Below are positions 43,266-53,734 of a stretch of 64,000 nucleotides of DNA, piece by piece. The stretch comes from Ciona savignyi (taxonomy: Eukaryota; Chordata; Ascidiacea; Phlebobranchia; Cionidae). A program made the position numbers and the translations under genes. The DNA is taken from the NCBI GenBank assembly GCA_000149265.1, contig CH002034.1:148626-212625 (forward strand), written 5' to 3'. Positions within the stretch are counted from its first letter, which is position 1. Every line of letters starts with the position of its first letter. The notes beneath the pieces were generated by a model that saw only the letters and a list, made by a program, of their open reading frames with translations, did not search any database and had not been told where the DNA came from.

Positions 43266-43691
43266 TTAAGATTAAACCCTAGAAAACGTGATATACAATA
43301 CTCGTAAAATTAAAAATTAAATTTCCTTCCCAAAATGTTTAAAATTCCTTGTTTTATGAGGAATTCCCAGTTAGCTGGAAGCTGTAAATAACAAACTGCT
43401 TTGTTAAGCGACTTTTATTTTTTAACGGTCGCGTAGCTTAATAGTTCGACCGATTCATATGCAGCATTTTATCTATACAGTTAAATAAAAAGTACATTAA
43501 TTATATAAAAATAAACTTTTTATTAAAAAAGTAGCATATTTCGTTGATGCTTTAAGAGATACTGTTAGTCCCTTTGAAAATTACTATGTTTGAAAGTTGC
43601 TATGTATAATGCTTAGAAAAGAACTAGGTTTCTTAAATTGAATTGTTGGCAATTTTCGTTCAAGTAATTCAAGTTCGAAATATTTTCCAGA

Positions 43692-44312
43692 ATGACTGCA
43701 GATGATGCAATGGTGGTCGACAATAGTGACAGATCAGTCCATTGTAACGGTACAACCGGGGGTAACGGTCTAGCTGGGGTTCCCAACGAGGCTACCCTCA
43801 TCGCTCTAACCACCAGAACGGGGTATTCGATCACCCAAGAGAACGGGCAGCGAAAGTACGGTGGACCCCCACCTGGTTGGGAGAACAAGCCGCCACCAAG
43901 GGGCGCTGAAGTGTTTGTGGGGAAAATCCCTCGTGACGTGTTCGAGGATGAGCTGGTACCAGTGTTTGAGACTGCTGGGCGGATCTATGAGATGAGGCTT
44001 ATGATGGACTTTGACGGGAAGAACAGGGGCTACGCGTTTGTCATGTTCACAACCAAGTCGGAGGCGAAGGGGGCTGTGAAAAAGCTCAACAATTACGAGA
44101 TCCGCAAAGGAAGGATGCTTGGCGTCTGCTACAGCGTCGACAACTGCCGCCTCTTCGTCGGGGGGATCCCCAAGACCAAGAAAAAGGACGATATCTTCGC
44201 CGAGATGAACAAAGTCACCGAAGGGGTGATCGACGTGATCGTTTACCCAAGCGCGTCGGACAAAACTAAAAATCGCGGTTTTGCGTTCGTAGAGTACGAC
44301 AGTCATCGAGCG
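43692..44312 (+). CDS. A1CF: A1CF exon with RRM1 and first part of RRM2
   Basis: Preceded by the acceptor TTTTCCAG ending at 43690 with one base (A) before the ATG, so an upstream exon or a trans-spliced leader is implied. 207 codons are open to the edge of the N run. Confidence 0.93.
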
Positions 44313-47300
44313 NNNNNNNNNNNNNNNNNNNNNNNNNNNNNNNNNNNNNNNNNNNNNNNNNNNNNNNNNNNNNNNNNNNNNNNNNNNNNNNNNNNNNNNN
44401 NNNNNNNNNNNNGCGGAACCCGAGCAGGACGTAGATGATGAAATTATGGGGCAGGTTAAGGTGCTGTACGTGCGCAACCTAATGCTGGACACGACAGAGG
44501 ACACGTTGCAGAACGTGTTCAGTCAATTCAAGCCCGGGTCGGTTGAGAGGGTCAAAAAAATCCGGGACTACGCTTTCGTACACTTCAGCACGCGCGAGGC
44601 GTGTATGGAGGCAATGGCGAAGATTAACGGAACTGAGATAGACTACGCGGAAGTGGAAGTGACGTTGGCAAAACCGGTCGACAAGAATGACTACAACCGA
44701 ATGGCGAAAGTTGGGGCGAAAGTGCTGAACGGTTCAGAAACGACGAGCTCTGCCGCACAATCAATGGTAAGTAGTTTAATTTCTTTCGTTTCAACGCGTT
44801 TCTTATTTCGTTTTTACACGTTCCATTTATATCGTTTTAACATGTTTTTTATAGTGTGCATTTTCGTGTGTAACTCATTCTAATACAGTGGATTAATCGT
44901 CCTGTTTTTATGATCATTATTCTTTATTATTATTCTTTTTTTGACATGTGTCGTTTTTTTCTTTTTACGCGTTCCGTTTATTTTATTTTGAAATGCGTTA
45001 AAAAGTCAAAATATTTGATAAAATACCCGCTTTAAAAATCTCATTTCGCCATATTGGCTTAATCGTCCTTTAATGATCATTCATCCTTGATTATCTTTCT
45101 CTAATCCTCGTATTTAATCCGCGATTATCTTTCAGGTCTCAAGTCCAGCAGTCGTAAATCAGAACGGTATGATCGTGTATCCAGCTGGGGTGTATAATAA
45201 CGACATCGCGTATTACTCCCTTGGCCAGTACAATCTAGCCACCGGGGCGCGCCCTATCTACCCTACCCGGGGCCGTGGGGCGGGCGGGGCGCGTGGGGCG
45301 AGCAGTCGCAACAGCTATCTCGGCTACAGCGCTGGGAAGGCGACGTATGGAAGATATTACTCGAAAAACAACCAAGAACGGCCGGCGGAGGGACTCGAAC
45401 TCATAACCCAGCAACCAACTGTCATAAACGGTCAAGTAATACCAGTTACCGGCGCCGACCAGAACATTGCAGCGTTGTACAAAACCGCCGGAGTCCAGCC
45501 GATTCCAGCTACAGGACAACAGCTCGCCAGCTACGCGCCACAAGTCGCCCAAATGGCGCCGATACCTCAAGTCATGCCCGCCGTGATGGCGCCAAAGGCG
45601 TCTGACGTGGTCTTGGAGGAGATATGCCAACGTCACATGTGGGGAAACCCCACCTACCAACTCCTAACTACCGCAGGGCCCGACAGTAGGCAGTTGTTCC
45701 TCTACAAAGTATCAATACCAGCACTTGCAAGCATATTTCCACAGCAACCTTATTTTCAGGTAGATTGCCAACGTTTAGTTTATTTATTTTTTGGCCTGGA
45801 CATGTTAACTCGGCGCCTTAAGGACATAAATAAACAGATAGCGGAGAATTTCATTAGACTAACGTTTTTTAGTTTATTTTTTTTTGCCTCATGATTAAAT
45901 AACAGCAAATGAAGAATGGACGGTGGGCGCGAGATAATCTAACAATTGCCCGTTTCATAACGCCCCATGCGTTTTCCCATTCACCAGGATAAATCATTAC
46001 TTTTTTATATCAATTGTTTAAACTATAACTGTAGGTAACCGTAGGTAAGGATATCCATTAAAACTATAACTGTACATAAACTGTAGGCAAGAATACGTAA
46101 TCAAAACTATAACTGTAGGTAAACCGTAGGTAAGGATGCCCAATCAAAACTATAACTGTAGGTAATCCGTAGGTAAAAGATACCCAATATAACTGTATGT
46201 AAACCTGTATAGGTAAGGATACCCAATCAAAAGTTCATTTCTTGATTTCGGTTTTATCTATTGCAGCCGAACAAGTTATGCGTGACAGTTGAAGAAGCGA
46301 AGTCATACGCGGCTGAGTACGTCCTTTCCCAACTGGCTCTTCAGCCGGACGGTTCCCCCGCTGTCGTGCCGTTGGCTACTGTTCTACCCCAGGCGACGGC
46401 CGCTGCGGCTCCGTACCCTGTAAGTTGATCGTTTAATGGCAGAACTAGTGGATTAATGGGTGAATCGAAGTAGTATTGCCGCCGACGTATTTGGCAGACT
46501 GTACTGGTCCGGTGATCTGACGATTGTCCGTGTGGTAACTGGACGGTGGGCGCGAGGTAATCTGACGATTGCGCGTGTGTTAACCAGACAGCGGGCACGA
46601 GGTAAACTAACCGGTGTTGTAATGCTGCGTTTTCCCAACCCCAGAGATAATGTGAATGTTTAGAGTTGTTGCGAATTGAACCTCCGGTTTCCATATAAAG
46701 ACGTTAGTTTTGACAAGTCTATCCTGGGCTCGAAACTTGGTCTAGTAAAAAAAACACTGTTTTTATCCCACGGTAATAATAATACTAAGTATCCTATCCT
46801 CTTTTGTGAGGAGGGTGTAGAACCATCTTGTCGAAAGACGCGGCTCACGAAGTTGTGTGGTCCAACTGTCAGCGCCACCGGTTCGTATAAAAACGGCGAT
46901 TTAAATGCGTTCTTAACGAAAGATGGGAGGGTATTAAGTTCGAAACCAGGCAATAAACGCTAGTATGCCACCGGTTCACATAAAAACAGCTCTTTATATA
47001 CGCTCTTAACGAAAAATGGAAGGGTCTTAAATTCGAAACCAGGCAATAAACACGATTATGTTTGGTCGAACAGTTAGTTTGCGCAACCGATAAGAGCGTA
47101 CAAACAGCTTAAACGTACTTAACAAGGAATTAAGTCGTAGGACCTAAACTAAAAGGCCGGAAAACAATGTAAAATAAACATAAGCATATTTAGGTATTAG
47201 TTAAAAAAGATATGCATATTTAGTTATTTGTTAAAAAATATATGCATTTTTACGTAATAACATATGCATATCTCTTTATTAGTTAATAAATATATGCATA

Positions 47301-50083
47301 TTTAGTTATTGGTTAAAAATATAAGCTTATTTAGTGATAAGTTAATGTATATATACATAGTTATCTAATAGTTAATGAATATATGCATATCTAGGTGGAC
47401 TTTTCCTGGATATTAACGTGTAAAAGTGGGTGTACATAATCGTTCTAACGAGTGGGCATGCGCCTGAATAAATGTGTCGCCTGAGTTAGTCCAATATACA
47501 CCATTCGTACACACTGTGATTGTATGATACAGTGTGTGGGTAGCAGATTCATATCTAACCAGTGGGTAGGATGGTATAACGGTTAACAACACGTTTAATA
47601 ACACAGTATTCGCCCAGTAATAGACTTTCAGGTTTTTTTATTACCCAAGTTTTGAACCCAAGATGGGCTCGTGACTAGAACCGTTTTTGTATAGATTCGG
47701 TATATGTATCGGTCGCGTTAACCATTCGGCCACACGACTGAAAATCAAACCCATTTGATTCTAACCGCACAAGTCCAATTTTTTTACCGAATTTTTTTTT
47801 AATTTTTTTTGTTTCTACCACACGACCGTTTAATAGACTTTCAGGTCGTATGCAGTTTGTGGTCGCATATGTTCAAACGCCCAGGTGTTAAATTAAAGTT
47901 GTAGGCGTTGACGCCGTGGTGTGTTGATGTGTCGTCATTTCCGGCAGCGCAGTCTAGGGGATTAGGTCAGAGGTCATAGACCTAAAGGTTATGGGATTGA
48001 TCTTTACCTTGACCACTTTTTTTGTAATATTGCGTGGTTATGTTATTGAACAAAGCAGTTAGAAAACTGTGTGGCCAAATGGTTAACGCGGCCGATACAT
48101 ATACCGAATCTATACAAAAACGGTCTTTGGAACGAGCCGATGAAGGTTCGAAACCTAGCCCAGTAAAAAAACAAACAAACGTTGCCCGTATTTAGTGTAT
48201 TGTAGGGATCAACAATTTACTTTTAATCACATATACAACTCATTGCAATAACTCTAGTAACACGGGCATGTACATGCTGTAACCTAACTACTAAAGGATG
48301 TTATTACACTTTTTTTATCGAAATGTTGTGTTCCGAAAATGGGTAACGAAATTCTTACATATAACCATTTCTATTTAAAAACGGTATTTTTAATAAGGCT
48401 ATCATGGGTTTGAAACTTGATATAGCCAAAAACACTTTATTGTCCCACTCGCGGTCATAATAATAAATATCCCATCTGTACCAGTCGGAAAAACAACACG
48501 TTGCAAAAAACTTTACGAAAATTCTTTCTGCACTTTGCACCGCATGTACTTTCTTGTTGACTCAAAGTTATTGATTATTTAACCACGGACACATAGTACC
48601 ATGCAGTGTCGTGATCTGATTATCGTAACTCCTATACCGAGTATTTACATTGACTCCGTATTGAAGGACTCCGCGCTTTAAATGCATTATGCAAACAACT
48701 GTATAGTCAGTTATTAATAGGCTCGGCCATTTAAAAAATATTTACTCAGCTAGATAGAAACTGATTTGGCAATATAACGGTGCAACATTGCAAATACCTA
48801 AAATATAAAGCTAAGTAAAGGATTTTTTTGAAAACGTATCTTAAATGTTACCGCGCTTGGTTTTGAACCCATAACCGTTGGTTCTTTTACAATTTTTAAC
48901 TGAACTATGTAAAAGGAGTCGTTTGGGTTAACCGTTCGGCCACACAACCGCCAATAGCAACAATCTGTAATTAGTAAACCTAGATTCAAACCCAGGATCC
49001 CTCAATTAGGCCGTTTTTGTGCGCTTTTTGTATTTAAGCCGATGACACTAACCGTTCGGCCACCGAAAAATTCATACCGCTTATAGGATACTCGGCTTAA
49101 CTTCGAACCTAGGTCCAGTGGAGCCCTCGCTTCTTTATGCTCTGTTTGTAATTTAGTCGATGACGCTAACCGTTCGGCCACAACCAATCAACCAAAAAAA
49201 TGCGTTTTTACTTCGCCTAGATTCTAACCAAAAACCGCTCGATTCACCTACAAGTTATTGAGCTCTATATATATGTTTAAGTCAACAGCGTTTAACCGTT
49301 TGGTCGCACAATTGCTTAACCCAATAAACGTTTTTAGGTCACATGATTCGAACCCAGGATTACTGTATCCCTCGCTAAGTCCGTTTTTGTGCCGTCTGTC
49401 TCTATTTAAGTCGATTTTTAAGTCTTTTTAAGTCGATAGCATTAACCGTTCGGCCACCTAACAGGTTAAACGAACTGTTTTACTTGGCCTAGATTTGAAC
49501 CCAGGACAACTAGGTCTCTCACGTTTTTGTGCGCTTCCCATATTTGAGTCTGTGACGTTAACCGTTCGGCCACACCTCCCATCAAAGAATCATTACTTTT
49601 TTACTTAACCTAGCTTCAAACCTAGGACTTCTGAATAGCCATATTTTTTTAACTGGCTAGGTTTTAAAACTGTATTATTCTCGCCACAAATGCGGGTTTT
49701 ATATTTAATTCTTTATACATATCGGTTGCGTTAACCATTCGGCCACACGATCGTACAACTTTTTTATTTGACTAGGTTAAGTTTTAAATCCATGATGGGC
49801 TCGTCCCTTACACCGTTTTTTTTTATATAGTTGTTAAAAGTTTCTGTCGCGTTAACCATTCGGCTACACGACCGTACTGGATAGCCATATTTTTCCACCC
49901 TCATAATCAACGTTATTTTCTCCCCAGGGTTTATACGCACAGCCTCAGCTTCAGCTCCGTTCCAGTCCGACTTCGTCCGTCACCCAACCGACGTACGTAC
50001 CAGTCACCACCCCCTCCCCAACAATACCAGTCGGTTTTATGGACCCGAGCATAATGCAACCTATTACCGTCATGTACCAGTGA
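43692..50083 (+). CDS. A1CF: A1CF/RBM47-type RNA-binding protein (three RRMs, dsRBD-like C-terminus)
   Basis: In mammals A1CF and RBM47 bind AU-rich RNA and act as cofactors of APOBEC1 cytidine deaminase in mRNA editing; they also affect RNA stability and splicing. APOBEC1 itself is not expected outside tetrapods, so here a general RNA-binding role is likelier. Join: 43692-44312, gap, 44413-44766, 45136-45759, 46267-46419, 49928-50083. Seen: NEATLIAL...[21 protein letters not shown] leader pattern, RRM1 (residues 73-150; VFVGKI and RGYAFVMF), RRM2 (from 153; LFVGGI and RGFAFVEY) cut by the gap, RRM3 (VLYVRNL, DYAFVHF), an RG-rich stretch, then [20 protein letters not shown] and [15 protein letters not shown], the dsRBD-like region kept in A1CF but absent from RBM47. 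About 659 aa if 24 residues are missing in the gap, against about 590 in human. A1CF is preferred over RBM47 because of that C-terminal region. Confidence 0.92.
44313..44412. other. Assembly gap of 100 N inside RRM2
   Basis: Exactly 100 N, the usual placeholder for a gap of unknown size. The reading frame before it ends on a codon boundary and the frame after it (AEPE...) starts one base out of register, so 100 cannot be the true length if the exon is continuous. The family alignment predicts about 24 missing residues (72 nt). Confidence 0.95.
44413..44766 (+). CDS. A1CF: A1CF exon segment with RRM3
   Basis: Resumes at [11 protein letters not shown], then RRM3 with [18 protein letters not shown] and [14 protein letters not shown], and [10 protein letters not shown], all close to A1CF/RBM47. 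Donor GTAAGT at 44767, phase 0. Confidence 0.94.
45136..45759 (+). CDS. A1CF: A1CF exon with RG-rich region and dsRBD-like domain
   Basis: Phase 0 at both ends (acceptor CTTTCAG, donor GTAGAT). Contains [19 protein letters not shown], as in RBM47/A1CF (RGRGRG...SYLGGYSAGRG), and the VVLEEIC...[14 protein letters not shown] domain. Read-through into the intron would stay open to 45894. Confidence 0.92.
45913..45992 (+). repeat. Family B SINE tail in A1CF intron
   Basis: GGACGGTGGGCGCGAGATAA and TTTTCCCATTCACCAGGATA match the 3' end of the full copy at 60551-60823. Confidence 0.65.
46021..46231. repeat. 42-bp minisatellite before A1CF exon at 46267
   Basis: Five units each starting AACTATAACTGTAGGTAA. 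Each unit carries one or two GTAGGTAAG-like words that resemble 5' splice sites. Confidence 0.9.
46267..46419 (+). CDS. A1CF: A1CF exon, end of dsRBD-like domain
   Basis: 51 codons in phase 0 (acceptor TATTGCAG, donor GTAAGT). [18 protein letters not shown] matches the A1CF helix V-D-E-A-K-T-Y-A-A-E-Y, followed by an Ala/Pro-rich stretch. Confidence 0.92.
46520..46760 (+). repeat. SINE remnants (family B tail, then family A tail)
   Basis: GACGGTGGGCGCGAGGTAAT twice in slightly altered form, then GGGCTCGAAACTTGGTCTAG with an A-rich end. Confidence 0.65.
46855..47130. repeat. Direct duplication of about 110 bp and a family A head
   Basis: GCCACCGGTTCRYATAAAAA ... TTCGAAACCAGGCAATAAAC occurs at about 46871-46961 and again at 46967-47051. 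It is followed by TTTGGTCGAACAGTTAG. Confidence 0.75.
47175..47398. repeat. AT-rich minisatellite, about 36 bp x 6
   Basis: Units of TATATGCATATTTAGTTATT followed by AGTTAAAAA, with a few changes per unit. Confidence 0.8.
47636..47738 (-). repeat. Family A tRNA-like SINE
   Basis: Well preserved: TTTTGAACCCAAGATGGGCT (B-box) and CGCGTTAACCATTCGGCCAC (A-box), reverse strand. Confidence 0.8.
47948..48173 (+). repeat. Family C tRNA-like copy followed by a full family A SINE
   Basis: 47948-48022: AGTCTAGGGGATTAGGTCAG ... CCTTGACCACTTTTTT, the same design as 58970-59142. 48069-48173: TGTGTGGCCAAATGGTTAAC, GAAGGTTCGAAACCTAGCCC, then AGTAAAAAAA. Confidence 0.75.
48849..49874 (-). repeat. Near-tandem array of about nine class II tRNA-like units
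   Basis: Units end in CCGTTCGGCCAC (or a close variant) at about 48955, 49064, 49185, 49312, 49458, 49577, 49753 and 49874, with one decayed unit near 49601-49640. All are on the minus strand and most are spaced 110-125 bp. On the minus strand each reads GTGGCCGAACGGTTA (A-box), often CGACTTAAAT (Leu-UAA-like loop), then GGGTTCGAATC-like box B. The array ends 53 bp before the last A1CF exon. Confidence 0.85.
49928..50083 (+). CDS. A1CF: A1CF last coding exon
   Basis: Phase-0 join after CTCCCCAG. 51 codons, Pro/Thr/Ser-rich, ending MQPITVMYQ then TGA. No strong family match in this short tail; supported by phase, splice signal, base composition and the polyadenylation signal that follows. Confidence 0.75.
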   Translation, partial: GLYAQPQLQLRSSPTSSVTQPTYVPVTTPSPTIPVGFMDPSIMQPITVMYQ

Positions 50084-50273
50084 ATCTTGGGTTCTAGCTT
50101 CCAAAAATGCACGCACCATGCACGGGTATTGCGCAGCTTTTACCCGAGGTTTACTATCCGAGATTTCGTGGACGGTTTCGTGCGTTATATTCAGCAAACT
50201 GTGGCCTTACTACTTACAAATATATGCGGTTAACATGGGGAATTCTATCTCAGGCTTAACGTCCACTTATCTG

Positions 50274-50279
50274 AATAAA
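50274..50279 (+). promoter_or_regulatory. A1CF: Candidate polyadenylation signal of A1CF
   Basis: AATAAA 191 bp after the stop, followed by a GT/T-rich stretch. It gives a short 3' UTR. Confidence 0.6.
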
Positions 50280-50337
50280 GCGGGAAGGTGTTTCCCCTAA
50301 ATGAGTAACGGTTCATAAAGGTTCCTTGTATTTTTGT

Positions 50338-50443
50338 TTTTTTTACCGGACTTAGTTTCGAACCCGTAGGCTCGTCACTAAGACCGTTTTGTGTAGAATA
50401 GCCTATGTATCGGTCGTGCTAACCATTCGGTCACACGGTCGTA
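50338..50443 (-). repeat. Family A tRNA-like SINE after the A1CF poly(A) signal
   Basis: TTAGTTTCGAACCCGTAGGC and GCTAACCATTCGGTCACACG, starting about 60 bp after the AATAAA. Confidence 0.8.
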
Positions 50444-50816
50444 TATGTTTCTTGAATTTATCTTTAAACATTTTTTATGCGCGCTTTATTTTTATCCTTG
50501 TCACTTTTTCTACGCTTTCACCCATTCAGTGCTATATATACATACATATATCCCGCCTATCTATATACGTCGTAACCGGTTGCATATTGCGTCATAAGTT
50601 CCAGTTTTGGGGGTTTCCCTAGCAGCGTCGGTTTATCTCTGCACAGCATAAACGGCATATTTAAAAAGCCTTTGTAAAAATGATGTGGAAACTAATTAGT
50701 GGCATTTAAGCTCTTCGCTTCGTGCAAACGGCGTTTTATCCTAATATGCAATGCTAAGTGCTGTAAAAACACGTTCGCTGGTTGTTACTTATACCCGCAC
50801 GCTATTTTCTTTAACA

Positions 50817-51025
50817 GGAAGACACTAAAAGGAGGAAAAAAGGGAAACTGTTTACTAAAATTATGGAAACCAATGTTAATCTTGTCCAAATATTAATCTT
50901 AACCCCAAAATTAAACCCTAATTTTAAACCAAGCCCTTACACTAACGTTAATGACATATTTTTATTGTATTATTGTGCAGTTTCCCAATCTCTTTCCGTC
51001 TATTTCGTTTTTCTTCTTCGCAGTA
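50817..51025. mobile_element. hAT-like MITE, diverged copy
   Basis: GACACTAAAAGGAGG left end, TTAACCCCAAAATTAAACCC core and GTGCAGTTTCCC right arm. The right end is decayed and I see no clear target duplication. Confidence 0.6.
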
Positions 51026-52427
51026 CCATCCAACCCTTCTTAAAACTCCACTTGCAACTGTTGCAAATTTAAACTTGCGAATCCAAATAACCGGGCGTCG
51101 ATTTCACTGTCTTCTAACGCAGTGCTCTTTAACCAGAGGTGTCCTGGTACACCCATACATACATTAGGGAAATAAGCAGGTTAATACAGCTGGGTATAAG
51201 GGGGGTGTACACGCGCACAACCGAATTCAAGGCTTCTAAACAAGAATAACTATAAGATAAACCTATTTTTTACACAACTTAGCATGTTTAATTACGCAGT
51301 AAAGGCTTAAATAATCATTATGAGAACTTAACTCACCATCAATACTGTACTTGTGTTTTTTTGTTCACCTTAAAACCTTGCTATTTGTGGGGTATAAAAA
51401 ATCTTAAAAATAGTAAAAGGTGTAACACGGTAATAAAAGGTTAAAGGGCACCTGGTCTACACTTAGCGTTAAGTCATTGGCAATTTAGCGGACCACACAC
51501 AGGCGTATATAAATAACTATTACAGCTGCATGGGCGTAAACTTTCTTGTTTTTACCACAACTTTAACAGGCTTTTTTCACCAACAACTGCTGGTTGTTTT
51601 ATTTTTTCTTATACGACTCAAGCTGCGTTGTTTTTACTTTTATATTGTACTTTATTACCGTGCGATTTTCATCCGTATTCCGTCGTCAAATCGTCGGATA
51701 TCAACACGCGTTCGTCGCTCGAAAACGGACAAAATTATGTATCTTGACTCGAAAGTGGATATTTTTTACCAAAACATTTTTTTGGTCAGCTCTAAAATGC
51801 GGGAAATCGGAAATTATGCGGAAATACAATACGTGGCTAGTTAAAATACCTTAACTCCTTTGGGCTGCGTGGTTAGTATACATTTCCGTATTTTTTCATT
51901 TCCGCTATATTGACACCGATTCGTGCATATGACACTGTTCTTTTTTGCTTGTTTTACCGACTTGTGGTGTTTTAAAATTGTGATGTTCTATCAGTTATAA
52001 GTGATATAACAATAAAGTGAAGTGTCCCTTAGAGTGAATTTTCTACCCCGTTTTTTCTTTCTATATAGTTTTCCGTATATTTACCGCTTGTAGAATTGTG
52101 TCGTTTTCCCGCTTTGCTTTCTTTGCAAGAAAAGAGAGAGCCTTTCCCTTTTTTCCTTCGCTTCTCTTTCACGACGTAAGGTCGAACTGAAAACGTGTGC
52201 GAAAAGTCGCCAGCTATTGTTCTTGTGTTATTTTTCGCCATTTTTACCGCAATACAAATCGTAGTGCAATGCTATGTTAATGAATATGCTAGCGCCGTGT
52301 TGTACCCCTGAAAACTAGTTTTATTTTAGTTTATTTTTGTCCCACCATTAAAGAATGGCACATTTTAAGTTAAGAAGGCCGAATAAAACTGCAAAACTAC
52401 AGTAGTTAAAACATGTCATTGAATACC

Positions 52428-52615
52428 GGGGAAAACTAAAAGGAGGGAAACTGCACAATAAAATGAATATTAGGACAGTAGAGTAAGTTTTAAACATGGG
52501 GTTAGAGTTAGTTCTGGGGTTAAGATTAGTGTTTAGGGCAGGGTTTAAATTGATTTTCATAGTTTTGGTGAGCAGTTTCCCTCCCTCCCGCTTTCCCTAC
52601 CTTTAGTGTCTTTCC
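52428..52615. mobile_element. hAT-like MITE with perfect 8-bp target duplication
   Basis: Flanked by TGAATACC at 52420-52427 and 52616-52623. Left end GGGGAAAACTAAAAGGAGG; right end CCTTTAGTGTCTTTCC. The core has GGGTTAGAGTTAGTTCTGGG. Confidence 0.88.
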
Positions 52616-52794
52616 TGAATACCCGCTGTATAACGTAGAAAAAAATACGTGGACATTAAACCTTACATTAATCAATATAAAAACCACTTGCGGCAATAAA
52701 CATTTATATCAAAATAAATAAAATTAAAACCTTTCATAAAATCGTAAAAAATAAACAAGTTTCTCCGGATAGCTTCGTCGGGGGTCTGCAAGTA

Positions 52795-53020
52795 GGCGAA
52801 AGGTGGTAGGATCCAAACCCCTCGCTAACTGTATGGTTGTATGCGGCACTTAGGCGACATTGTATGAACCCAGTGGAATAATGAGTTCTACTTATATTGA
52901 AGGAACTGCTCAATCATACACAACACACTGCAATAGCCTTGGTAACCCAGCGGTGAATGCGAGGTGATCTCACAATTGCCCGTGTGTTAAAATCAGTGTT
53001 TCCCATTCGCGGCATTAAAC
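52795..53020 (+). repeat. Family B SINE, worn head
   Basis: GAACCCAGTGGAATAATGAG, ACACAACACACTGCAATAGC and TCTCACAATTGCCCGTGTGT mark the body. Confidence 0.7.
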
Positions 53021-53487
53021 TTGTAATATATAAATCTGGGTAAATGAAATATAATTGCATATAATTTCTGGATACAAATAAAATAAAATATTGTGGACCT
53101 TAACAAAGCTGATGCGGTTAGAAATTTAACCGTCAAATCAATTGTGGATTAGATTAATGCCATTAAATCAGCCACAAGCAAGTTTAAAGCCTTATATGAA
53201 CACGTAAAAACATCAACCGAGTATAAAATTACCAAAATGCATTGGATATGCAATGGCCAATGTGTATTGTATCACGTGGAAATTGCTAATATTGTTAAAA
53301 GATACAAAATAACGTTCTCTGCATTTTGTTGGTCAAGTTTGTGCCGTACGTTAAGACTGGCCACAACGTACTACAATAGCTCCGTTAACCTGACGGTGGG
53401 CGCGAAGTAATATGGCCATTTATTTTATGTTATTTCTTGGTTTATGTTATATTTTTTACGTGATGTCATTTTTAGATAGGATTTTTT

Positions 53488-53572
53488 TTACCGGGCTTAG
53501 TTTCGAACCAATAACGGGCACGTTGTAAAGACCGTTTTTGTATGAAAGTCGGTATATGTATCGGTCGCGTTC
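53488..53572 (-). repeat. Family A SINE, truncated at its A-box
   Basis: GGGCTTAGTTTCGAACC and GTATATGTATCGGTCGCGTT, then abruptly unrelated sequence. Confidence 0.7.
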
Positions 53573-53734
53573 GATAGGAAATTAAAAATAAACGAAACGA
53601 ATATCAAGCCAATAGCGCCCTATCGCCGTTAGTGGCGAAAATAAAAAATAACACTTTAACCCGAGTTAAAGATCGAGTTAAAAAATGGATGGATGTATCA
53701 TAGGATAATCATGCGTTATAGGATAATCAGGGAT

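Noticed and set aside
45235-45660. 141-codon minus-strand frame opposite an A1CF exon
   Set aside because: Antisense shadow of the RG- and Pro-rich coding exon.
48849-49874. Functional tRNA genes on the minus strand
   Set aside because: Internal promoter boxes are present but acceptor and anticodon stems do not pair well by eye and T-run terminators are not consistently placed; called as tRNA-like repeats.
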